Part shown: positions 37,841-45,584 of the stretch, piece after piece
Layout: each line of letters starts with the position of its first letter
How positions within the stretch are numbered: the first letter of the stretch is position 1
Assembly: GCA_020636355.1 (NCBI GenBank)
Contig: JACJYB010000001.1
Coordinates: 310,001 to 374,000, forward strand
Reading direction: 5' to 3'
Source: Lewinellaceae bacterium
Lineage (GTDB): Bacteria > Bacteroidota > Bacteroidia > Chitinophagales > Saprospiraceae
Length of the DNA stretch: 64,000 nt
The notes under the pieces: model-generated
Told to the model about the DNA's origin: nothing
Seen by the model: the letters and a program-made list of their open reading frames with translations, nothing else
Database searches by the model: none
Made by a program: the position numbers and the translations under genes

Positions 37841-39124
37841 TTACAAGCCGGTAGCTACGGTGATGGCTCCACGATCCCGGATCAATTGTTTTCGAACTCC
37901 CAGTTCCCGGAAGAGCTGAAGCGGATCCAAAGCGGCTCCACTGCGCAATCTTGCTTCCCGCAGTAGCGGACGTACATCGGTACGAAAAGCTTGCTGGAGC
38001 ATCTCCTGCGCCATAGTCACATCGTTGTGCTGGCGTGCTGCCTCCAGGGCTTCCCGGTCAATAATCAGCGCTTGAGCATAGGCCAGTCGGATTGCTTCCA
38101 GACTTTGAAGGAGGTCCTCCAGCGGGTCTTTCAGATTATGGCTGGCATCAATCATCCAGGCCAACTCCGGATTGTTAGACGGGTTGTTTTCCATGCCATA
38201 CACCAATTCATTAAAGATCAGAAAGAGTTGATAAGGTTTGATGCTTCCTACCGTCAGGTCATCATCCCCGTATTTGCTGTCGTTAAAATGAAATCCCCCT
38301 AGTTTTCCCTGCCACATTAATGTGGAGACAATTTGCTCGATGTTGGTGTTTGGGAGGTGGTGCCCAAGATCCACCAGGGTAAAGGCCTTCGGTCCACAGG
38401 CATTGGCAAGAAGGAAAGATGTCCCCCAGTCCTGGATAACCGTACTGTAAAAGTTGGGTTCGTAGGGCTTGTATTCAATGTACATCTTCCAGTCTTCCGG
38501 CAGATGTTTGTAAATGGATTGCAGGCTTTCCTGGGTGCGTTCCAGCGCATGCCTGAAATTCAATTGACCGGGAAAAGAGGATCCGTCGGCCAGCCAAACG
38601 GTGATGCTTTTACTTCCCAGTTCCCTGCCATATTGGATCACTTCGATGTTGTGGTCAATGGCTAGTTGCCGCTCTTCCTTACCTGCGTGGCATAAAGATC
38701 CGAATTTATAGCTGTAGGGCTGTCCGTTTTGATCCTGGAAAGTGTTGGAATTGACGGCGTCAAAGATCAGGTCGTAAGAAGTCGCCAGTTCTTTTGTAGC
38801 GGCAGTGTCCTGCGGGATGTCCCAGGGAATATGCAATGAGATGGCTCCGGCGGAACGGGTTAATGCATGCAGCAAACCAACGTCTTCAATCTTCTGATCC
38901 AGATTTCCAGGCTCCCCACCGGTAGAAAATCGTCCAAAACGAGTTCCTCCGGCACCCAGTGCCCAGGAAGGTATTGCCACCTGCAATTCCATTAGCCGGG
39001 CGAGTACATCATCCGTAGAGATGCCCTGGTCTTCCAGTTGCAGCTTTAGAAAAGCAAAAGTGTCGGCATGCGAACGCCGGTATTTCTCATTAAAATGGTG
39101 GATCGTTTCCTGCTGGACTCTCAT
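37841..39124 (-). CDS. rhaI: L-rhamnose isomerase (RhaI type)
   Basis: 427 residues, TIM-barrel sugar isomerase of the Pseudomonas stutzeri RhaI subgroup rather than the E. coli RhaA form. Visible metal and substrate residues include WALGAGGTRFGRF, HIPWDIP, WLADGSSFPGQ, MYIEYKPYEPNFYSTV (metal glutamate), TLVDLGHHLPNTNIEQ (metal Asp/His) and GGFHFNDSKYGDDDL. Converts L-rhamnose to L-rhamnulose in the cytosol. Second gene of the operon, 51 bp after the aldolase-dehydrogenase gene. Confidence 0.92.
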   Translation of the reverse strand: MRVQQETIHHFNEKYRRSHADTFAFLKLQLEDQGISTDDVLARLMELQVAIPSWALGAGGTRFGRFSTGGEPGNLDQKIEDVGLLHALTRSAGAISLHIPWDIPQDTAATKELATSYDLIFDAVNSNTFQDQNGQPYSYKFGSLCHAGKEERQLAIDHNIEVIQYGRELGSKSITVWLADGSSFPGQLNFRHALERTQESLQSIYKHLPEDWKMYIEYKPYEPNFYSTVIQDWGTSFLLANACGPKAFTLVDLGHHLPNTNIEQIVSTLMWQGKLGGFHFNDSKYGDDDLTVGSIKPYQLFLIFNELVYGMENNPSNNPELAWMIDASHNLKDPLEDLLQSLEAIRLAYAQALIIDREALEAARQHNDVTMAQEMLQQAFRTDVRPLLREARLRSGAALDPLQLFRELGVRKQLIRDRGAITVATGL

Positions 39125-39175
39125 ATCCTGGTTGATTGAATCTAAAAATAAAAATCTTCGCCGGCTTTATGCCGA

Positions 39176-41275
39176 TTATCGGACAAATGCCTGAGCTACG
39201 CCGCCATCTACATTCAGGGTGTTGCCAGTACTCTTGTCGAGCAGTGCGACGAATGCGAAAACCCCATTTGCAATGTCTTCCGGCCGGATGATGGCATGAA
39301 GGAGGTTGCGTTTCGCATAATATGCTGGCAATTCTTCTACACTGATGCCATATGCTTTTGCACGTCCTTCCGCCCATGCGCCTTCCCAGATCTTGCTTCC
39401 AATGATAACGCCATCGGGATTCACCGTATTCACGCGGATATGGTCACTGGCTAATTCTGCGGCCAATAAGCGGGTCATATGTTGCTGTGCTGCCTTTGCG
39501 GTGCCATAGCCCACATTATTGGGACCGGCTACCAGTCCGTTTTTGCTGGCAATGGAAATAAAATCGCCTCCCAGTCCCTGCATCCGCATAACAGAGGCCC
39601 CCGTCTTGGCCAGCAGGAACTGTCCTTTGACCAGCACTTCCTGCAAAATATTCCAATCCGCTTCGCTGGTGTCTTCCAGTGATTTGGAAATGGCTAGTCC
39701 GGCTGAGTGGACGACCACATCGATGCCGCCAAATTCAAGACAGGCTTTCTCCATGGCGGACTCAACCGATGCAGATTTAGTCACATCGCAGACCGCATAG
39801 GTGGCCACATCCCTGGGAAAGGTAGTCATGGCTTCCACCAGTCGCTCTTCGACAATATCGGTTAGGACAACGCAGGCCCCTTCGGCAGCCAATTTATCGG
39901 CTATGGCTTTGCCAATCCCTCCTCCGCCGCCGGAAACCAGGGCAATCTTGCGGGATAGCGGCTTTTCTTTTGGCATACGCTGCAATTTTGCTTCTTCAAG
40001 AAGCCAATACTCGATGTTGAAAGCCTCTTGCCGGGGAAGGGCAGTGTATGATGAAATGGCCTCGGCGCCGCGCATGACATTGATGGCGTTGATGTAAAAT
40101 TCGGCGGCGACTCGGGCTGTTTGTTTGTTCTTGGCGAAAGTGAACATGCCTACTCCGGGATATAGTATTACCACGGGATTCGGGTCGCGCATGGCTGGGC
40201 TGTCCGGATGTTTGCACTGATCGTAATAAGCGGCATAATCTTCCCGGTATTGCCTGAATGCCGGTTCCAATTCTTGCTTTACGGACGCCGGATCCTTCAG
40301 GTCTGCATTCGGTTGGAGGTTCAGGACCAACGGTTTGATTTTGGTACGGAGAAAGTGGTCCGGGCAGCTGGTGCCCAGCGGTGCCAGTTTGCCGAGGTCT
40401 TGCGAATTCACGAAGTCGAGTACCCGGCTGTCATCTGTGAAGTGTCCAATCATCCGTTGTTCGCTGGAGCATAGCCCGCGCAGGATCGGTGCCAGAGAGG
40501 AAGCTTGTTGGGTACGTGCTTCCTTAGCCAGGCTCTCTACCACCATTCCGCCAAAGACCGGCCGTGTTTTGCCTGCTCTGGCCTCGATGAATGCGGAAGC
40601 TTGTTCAATTACTTCGAGACTATTGAGATAACATTCGTAGGACGTGTCACCCCAGGTGAAGAGGCCATGACTACCCAGGACAATGCCCCGGATTCCAGGG
40701 TTTTCTGCCAGACAGCGTTCCAATTGCAATCCCAGGTCAAACCCGGGGCGCTGCCAGGGTACCCAGCCCATGGTGCCTCCCCAAATTTCTTTTGTGATTG
40801 CCTCGCCATTCTCGGCGGCGGCAATTGCAATCAGTGCATCCGGGTGTAAATGGTCAATGTGCGTGAATGGTAACATACCATGAAGCGGCGTATCGATGGA
40901 GGGAGCAGCACTATTCAGGTCAAAGAGGCAATGCTGGAACAAGGCGACCATTTCATCTTCATATTCGAGGCCGCGGTACACTTTCTTCAGGTCACGTAGT
41001 CTCCCGGTATACAATCCGGCGATGCCCTTGCGGGTCAGCGTGCCTATATCGCCGCCGGATCCCTTGATCCACATGACTTCAACCGCTTCGCCGGTGAGGG
41101 GGTCTTTTTCAATCGTTTTGCAGGAGGTGTTTCCTCCACCATAATTTGTAATTCGCAGGTCTGCACCCAGTACATTTGACCGGTACAGAAACAATCCTAC
41201 TTCATTTCCCGCTAGCTGGCTGGCTTTCGCTTCATCCCACAAATAGGATACGTGTTTAAAGGCTTTCACTTCCAT
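39176..41275 (-). CDS. rhaEW: Bifunctional rhamnulose-1-phosphate aldolase / lactaldehyde dehydrogenase
   Basis: 699 residues, the full length of this fusion. Residues 1-400 are a class II aldolase with zinc-type histidines (MLPFTHIDHLHPDAL) and LGSHGLFTWG. From about 440 a short-chain dehydrogenase follows: VSGGGGGIGKAIADKL, HSAGLA, and the catalytic YGTAKAAQQH, ending with NTLNVDGGVAQAF. It splits rhamnulose-1-phosphate into DHAP and L-lactaldehyde and oxidises the latter to lactate. First gene of the rhamnose operon and divergent from the regulator. The name follows the Bacillus fusion; other species call it RhaD. Confidence 0.93.
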   Translation of the reverse strand: MEVKAFKHVSYLWDEAKASQLAGNEVGLFLYRSNVLGADLRITNYGGGNTSCKTIEKDPLTGEAVEVMWIKGSGGDIGTLTRKGIAGLYTGRLRDLKKVYRGLEYEDEMVALFQHCLFDLNSAAPSIDTPLHGMLPFTHIDHLHPDALIAIAAAENGEAITKEIWGGTMGWVPWQRPGFDLGLQLERCLAENPGIRGIVLGSHGLFTWGDTSYECYLNSLEVIEQASAFIEARAGKTRPVFGGMVVESLAKEARTQQASSLAPILRGLCSSEQRMIGHFTDDSRVLDFVNSQDLGKLAPLGTSCPDHFLRTKIKPLVLNLQPNADLKDPASVKQELEPAFRQYREDYAAYYDQCKHPDSPAMRDPNPVVILYPGVGMFTFAKNKQTARVAAEFYINAINVMRGAEAISSYTALPRQEAFNIEYWLLEEAKLQRMPKEKPLSRKIALVSGGGGGIGKAIADKLAAEGACVVLTDIVEERLVEAMTTFPRDVATYAVCDVTKSASVESAMEKACLEFGGIDVVVHSAGLAISKSLEDTSEADWNILQEVLVKGQFLLAKTGASVMRMQGLGGDFISIASKNGLVAGPNNVGYGTAKAAQQHMTRLLAAELASDHIRVNTVNPDGVIIGSKIWEGAWAEGRAKAYGISVEELPAYYAKRNLLHAIIRPEDIANGVFAFVALLDKSTGNTLNVDGGVAQAFVR

Positions 41276-41306
41276 GGTTTTGATTTTGGATCAGGTGACA
41301 TTTTCC

Positions 41307-41314
41307 CAAATTTA
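41307..41314 (-). promoter_or_regulatory. Putative -7 element of the rhamnose operon
   Basis: Reads TAAATTTG on the minus strand (TAnnTTTG), 31 bases before the aldolase-dehydrogenase start. A palindrome at 41339-41359 lies just upstream. Confidence 0.45.
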
Positions 41315-41338
41315 CCAGGATCCGCTCAGAATAGTGTT

Positions 41339-41359
41339 CCGTACCATTCTGGTTTACGG
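41339..41359. promoter_or_regulatory. Candidate operator in the divergent rhamnose promoter region
   Basis: CCGTACC then five bases then GGTTTACGG: arms pair as CCGTA/TACGG and CC/GG with a two-base bulge. It sits between the two divergent -7 candidates, where the GntR/LacI-type regulator could block both promoters. No second copy was found before the GH78 or GH106 genes by eye. Confidence 0.33.
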
Positions 41360-41360
41360 T

Positions 41361-41368
41361 TAATTTTG
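41361..41368 (+). promoter_or_regulatory. Putative -7 element of the GntR regulator gene
   Basis: TAATTTTG (TAnnTTTG) 23 bases before the GTG start at 41392, with an AAAGGAG ribosome-binding sequence at 41375-41381 between them. Confidence 0.45.
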
Positions 41369-41391
41369 CATTTTAAAGGAGTAATAACCCG

Positions 41392-42447
41392 GTGAACCGG
41401 GAGCACGAGATCATGCGTAAAATACAACCGGCATCGTTCCTGGAGATCAATGAATACTCCAAAACTCCCAAGTACCGGCAAATCGTCCATTCGGTCATGC
41501 GAAGCATCGAAAACGGATTGTTGCGACGCAACGACCGGCTGCCCTCGGTCAATCAGCTGTTGGTTACCTATGATATTTCGCGCGATACGGTGGTGAAAGC
41601 GTACGATTATCTGAAAGAGAAGGACATCATTGATGCAGTCCCGGGTAAGGGGTATTACATCAAAAGCATTCAGGTTGATCGCCGGCAAAATGTTTTCCTG
41701 TTATTCAATAAATTAAGCGCCCATAAAAAAATCATTTACGATGCCTTTTCGGAAACCCTGGGCGAACAAGCTGCCATTGATTTTTTTATCTACAACAACA
41801 ATTATCGTCTGTTTAAACAATTGATCCGTGAGCATCTCGGCAGATCTTATACCCATTTTGTCATCATTGCCCATTTCCTGGATGGCGGTGATGACTTGCT
41901 GGAAGTGCTGGAGGAAATCCCCCGTGATCAGTTGATCGTTTTGGATAAACTAATACCAGGAATTTCCGGGGATTATGCTGCCGTGTACCAGGATTTTCGT
42001 AACGATATTTATGATGCATTAACGCAGGCCCTCCAACTGCTCAGGAAATACCGGAAATTAAAAATCATTTTTCCACCGGATGGCTATCACCCCAGGGAAA
42101 TATTAAACGGGTTTGAATCCTTTTGCCATAAATTTCAGTTTGAAACGGAGGTGATTTCATGCATTTCCGATGAAGTCCTGGAGCATAAGGATGCCTACAT
42201 TACCTTAATGGAAGATGATCTGGTGCAGTTGATCAAACGATTAAAATCGCTGGGTTGGAAAGTTGGGGAAGACATCGGAATTCTTTCGTATAATGAGACA
42301 CCAATCAAAGAAATTCTTCTCGATGGCATCACGGTGATGTCGACCGATTTTCATCAGCTTGGAGCGACTGCCGCCCATTTGATCCTGAATGGGAAAAAAG
42401 AACATGTGATCAATCCATTTTCCCTGGTGGTCCGAAATTCCCTTTAA
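41392..42447 (+). CDS. GntR-family regulator with LacI-type sugar-binding domain, probable rhamnose regulator
   Basis: 351 residues from a GTG preceded by AAAGGAG; an ATG at 41413 is an alternative. Residues 18-85 are a GntR winged helix (YRQIVHSVMRSIENGLL, RLPSVNQLLVTYDISRDTVV, GKGYYI). The rest is a periplasmic-binding-protein-like effector domain (NVFLLFNKLSAHKKIIYDAF, FVIIAHFLD, GITVMSTDFHQLGATAAHLI). This chimera is the usual regulator of rhamnose and other sugar operons in Bacteroidota. The divergent position to the rha operon supports rhamnose, or one of its intermediates, as effector. Confidence 0.88.
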   Translation: MNREHEIMRKIQPASFLEINEYSKTPKYRQIVHSVMRSIENGLLRRNDRLPSVNQLLVTYDISRDTVVKAYDYLKEKDIIDAVPGKGYYIKSIQVDRRQNVFLLFNKLSAHKKIIYDAFSETLGEQAAIDFFIYNNNYRLFKQLIREHLGRSYTHFVIIAHFLDGGDDLLEVLEEIPRDQLIVLDKLIPGISGDYAAVYQDFRNDIYDALTQALQLLRKYRKLKIIFPPDGYHPREILNGFESFCHKFQFETEVISCISDEVLEHKDAYITLMEDDLVQLIKRLKSLGWKVGEDIGILSYNETPIKEILLDGITVMSTDFHQLGATAAHLILNGKKEHVINPFSLVVRNSL

Positions 42448-42655
42448 CATAAATCAGGTCTTAGAAAACATCTTTGGAGCCAATAGCTTCGGCATCGATG
42501 ATGGTCGCCAAATAGATATTCAACAACCGGTGACGAATTCTTAAGTAAGTTTTGGGTTTAATCCAGCCGCCGAAAGACCAAAATCATGCGCTACTTTACC
42601 AGCCTTAAGATTAATGCCCGAAATTACATTACCTTATAATCGCTAATTCAGAAGC

Positions 42656-45559
42656 ATGCCACGGATCTGCCACATTTTTATCGGATTGATCTTTTTTAGT
42701 CTGCAATGCACCAATGAGGTGGTTCAGGAAGCTGATTTCCATGCGGTCGACCCGGTGACGAAGCCTTGGACCCGCTGGTGGTGGCAGGGTAGCAGTGTGA
42801 CCGAAGCAGGCATTACACATGAATTGGAGGTTTTGCAAAAAGCTGGCTTCGGCGGTGTAGAGATTACCCCGATCTATGGGGTCATCGGCGATGAACCGAA
42901 CTTCATTTCCTATTTATCGCCTACCTGGGTTCAACGACTCGAATATACCCTGCGTGAGGCAACACGGCTGGGATTAGGGGTAGATCTAGCTACGGGCACC
43001 GGCTGGCCTTTTGGTGGCCCCTGGGTAAGTGACACGATAGCCTGTAAATACATTGCCCATCAGATCTATAAGTTGAAGGCAGGCCAGCGTCTGAAACAAA
43101 AGGTTGCTTACGAACAGGAGCCGATACTTCGGGCAGTAACCAATCAGGTATATCAATTGTATGGATTGCTGGCGGAAAAAGGAGAAGTGACCACAGGATC
43201 AATGAGCCAGCCGGAATTAATACAGGATCAGAAAGCTTTGAAAATCAGCGATATCCGTGATCCGGTAGCTTCGAACGCAAATTTGCAGGGATTGGCACTG
43301 GATCAGGTGCGCTTTAAGAAGCAACTCCCATTATCCTGTTTGATGGCTTATTCGGAAGGTGGAGCAATTCTTGACCTTACGTCCGCGGTTGATTCGACCG
43401 GTCAATTGGATTGGGTTGCCCCGGAGGGCGAATGGACGCTTTATGCGTTATTCCAGGGTTGGCATGGCAAAATGGTCGAACGGGCAGCCCCGGGAGGAGA
43501 AGGAAATGTGATCGATCATTTTTCAAAACAAGCGATCGAGGATTATTTGCAGCATTTTGATAAGGCATTCACCGGAAAAAACCTGAATGGTCTGCGCGGT
43601 TATTTTAACGACAGCTATGAGGTGGATGATGCCCGCGGGCAGGCCGACTGGACGGCTGACTTTTTGAATGACTTTGCCGCTGCAAGAGGTTACCGGCTCG
43701 AGGAACATCTGCCGGCATTTCTTGGGCTGGATGATGCGGAAACAAATGCACGAATACGTTCGGATTATCGTCAGACCATCGGAGAATTATTACTTGGGAC
43801 TTTTACAGGTGACTGGAAAAACTGGGCGCACCGGCAACATAAGATAATACGGAATCAGGCTCATGGATCTCCTGCCAATATTCTTGATTTGTATGCAGCC
43901 AGCGATATTCCGGAGACCGAAGGCACCGATGTGATTCGTGCAAAAATGGCTTCTTCGGCGGCCCACATCACGGGTAAAAAGTTAGCGTCTGCGGAAGCGG
44001 CAACCTGGCTGGACGAACATTTTCTCACGACGCTGGACTTGCTCAAAGAAAATCTGGACCGGTATTTCCAGGCGGGTATCAATCATGTCTGTTATCACGG
44101 CACATGTTATTCTCCTGCTGAGGATCCGTGGCCGGGAAGGTTGTTTTATGCGGCCATTCATGCTAATGACCGGAATCCCTGGTGGCAGGACCTGGTAGCG
44201 CTGAATGCTTATGTTCAACGTTGTCAGGAGACCCTGCAGACCGGTTCCCCGGATAATGATGTGCTGCTTTATTATCCCTATTTCGACCGCCTGGCGGATG
44301 GGGAAGGGGGAGGCCTGGCACACTTTGACGGAGGTGCTCAGGCAGGCTCAATGCATGCCTTCCGCGAACTCGCCGATTCACTGTATCAATTAGGATACGC
44401 TTTTGATGTGATCTCAGATGCTCAGATCAGTGACCTGGAGGTACGTAATCATGAACTCCGGTCGGGTGAACAGGTTTATCGAGTCATTGTGGTGCCTAAA
44501 ACCACCTACATGCCGGAGGGTTCTTTCGAGCAACTGCTATCCCTAGCCCGCCAGGGTATTCCTGTGGTATTTGATCAAGCACTGCCCCTGGATGCGCCCG
44601 GATGGAGCAATCTGTCTTCCCGGCAGGCGACTTTCAGAAATTTAATTCAGGCGTCGGGCCAATTGGAAGCAATACAGGTAACGAACCTGGTGACCGAAAC
44701 CTTGAATCAACTGCAAGTTCCGCGGGAGTCCTTGTTTGACGCCGGGTTAAGGGCGATAAGAAGGCATGTGGGAGATCAGACCTATTATCTGATTACTAAT
44801 TGGTCGGGACGGGACTTTAATGGCTGGTTGCCAATCTCAATAGCAGGAAAGACCGTAAAGGTGCTGGATCCCTGGACGGACCAGCAGGCGCAGGCCCGCA
44901 TACGATCAACCTCAGGGCAGGGTTTGGACGTCTGGCTAGGTATACCTCAGGGAGCCACAAGAATCCTGTTGGTAGATCCCCGCGAACAACACGGACCTTC
45001 ACTGAAAGTGTATGCTCCTGCGGAGGGTCAGCAAGCTTTGGCGGGTCCTTGGCTCCTGACCTTTGAGCGAGGTGGCCCGGAGAGCCCGGCAAGTCAGGAG
45101 CTGTCCACGCTCGTCTCCTGGGCTGATTTGACGGGTGCAGGCTATGCCGCCTTCTCTGGAACGGCACGCTATACCATTAACTTTGACCTGCCAGAGGTAA
45201 TACCCGATGCCTGGCGTATTGATCTTGGCCAAGTTGCCAACTCAGGAGTCGTCATCCTGAACGGCGAAAAAATCGGAACCCTGATCGGACCAAACTTTAC
45301 AATCGATATTTCCCGGGAGCATTTCAAGCCCGAAAATAAACTGGAAGTGCTGGTTACCAACCGGATGGCTAACCGGATTATAGCCATGGATAAAAAACAG
45401 ACATTCTGGAAAAGGTTTTACAATGTGAATTTTCCGGCAAAACGGGCAGAAGACCGTGGGTCAGATGGGTTATTCACGGCAGGAAACTGGGAGCCATTGC
45501 CTTCCGGATTACTTGGGCCAGTCCGGCTAATCCCATTGTATGTGATGAGCCCGGAATAG
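42656..45559 (+). CDS. Alpha-L-rhamnosidase, GH106, lipoprotein
   Basis: 967 residues. Lipoprotein signal MPRICHIFIGLIFFSLQC. The GH106 opening KPWTRWWWQGSSVTEAGI, then AGFGGVEITPIYGV and LATGTGWPFGGPWV are diagnostic. The catalytic (beta/alpha)8 domain follows (GYFNDSYEVDDARGQADWT carries a candidate acid), with GTDVIRAKMASSAAHITGKK and NHVCYHGTCYSP. A C-terminal galactose-binding-like beta domain ends the protein. The enzyme removes rhamnose from rhamnogalacturonan or ulvan oligomers at the membrane. The next gene follows by 25 bp, so a two-gene unit is likely. Confidence 0.93.
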   Translation: MPRICHIFIGLIFFSLQCTNEVVQEADFHAVDPVTKPWTRWWWQGSSVTEAGITHELEVLQKAGFGGVEITPIYGVIGDEPNFISYLSPTWVQRLEYTLREATRLGLGVDLATGTGWPFGGPWVSDTIACKYIAHQIYKLKAGQRLKQKVAYEQEPILRAVTNQVYQLYGLLAEKGEVTTGSMSQPELIQDQKALKISDIRDPVASNANLQGLALDQVRFKKQLPLSCLMAYSEGGAILDLTSAVDSTGQLDWVAPEGEWTLYALFQGWHGKMVERAAPGGEGNVIDHFSKQAIEDYLQHFDKAFTGKNLNGLRGYFNDSYEVDDARGQADWTADFLNDFAAARGYRLEEHLPAFLGLDDAETNARIRSDYRQTIGELLLGTFTGDWKNWAHRQHKIIRNQAHGSPANILDLYAASDIPETEGTDVIRAKMASSAAHITGKKLASAEAATWLDEHFLTTLDLLKENLDRYFQAGINHVCYHGTCYSPAEDPWPGRLFYAAIHANDRNPWWQDLVALNAYVQRCQETLQTGSPDNDVLLYYPYFDRLADGEGGGLAHFDGGAQAGSMHAFRELADSLYQLGYAFDVISDAQISDLEVRNHELRSGEQVYRVIVVPKTTYMPEGSFEQLLSLARQGIPVVFDQALPLDAPGWSNLSSRQATFRNLIQASGQLEAIQVTNLVTETLNQLQVPRESLFDAGLRAIRRHVGDQTYYLITNWSGRDFNGWLPISIAGKTVKVLDPWTDQQAQARIRSTSGQGLDVWLGIPQGATRILLVDPREQHGPSLKVYAPAEGQQALAGPWLLTFERGGPESPASQELSTLVSWADLTGAGYAAFSGTARYTINFDLPEVIPDAWRIDLGQVANSGVVILNGEKIGTLIGPNFTIDISREHFKPENKLEVLVTNRMANRIIAMDKKQTFWKRFYNVNFPAKRAEDRGSDGLFTAGNWEPLPSGLLGPVRLIPLYVMSPE

Positions 45560-45584
45560 CTGACTCAGAACCAGAGATGCAAAT

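Noticed and set aside
41392..42447. Integrase, transposase or phage genes that would mark mobile elements
   Set aside because: None was found in any translated frame of this window, so mobility claims rest on repeats only.
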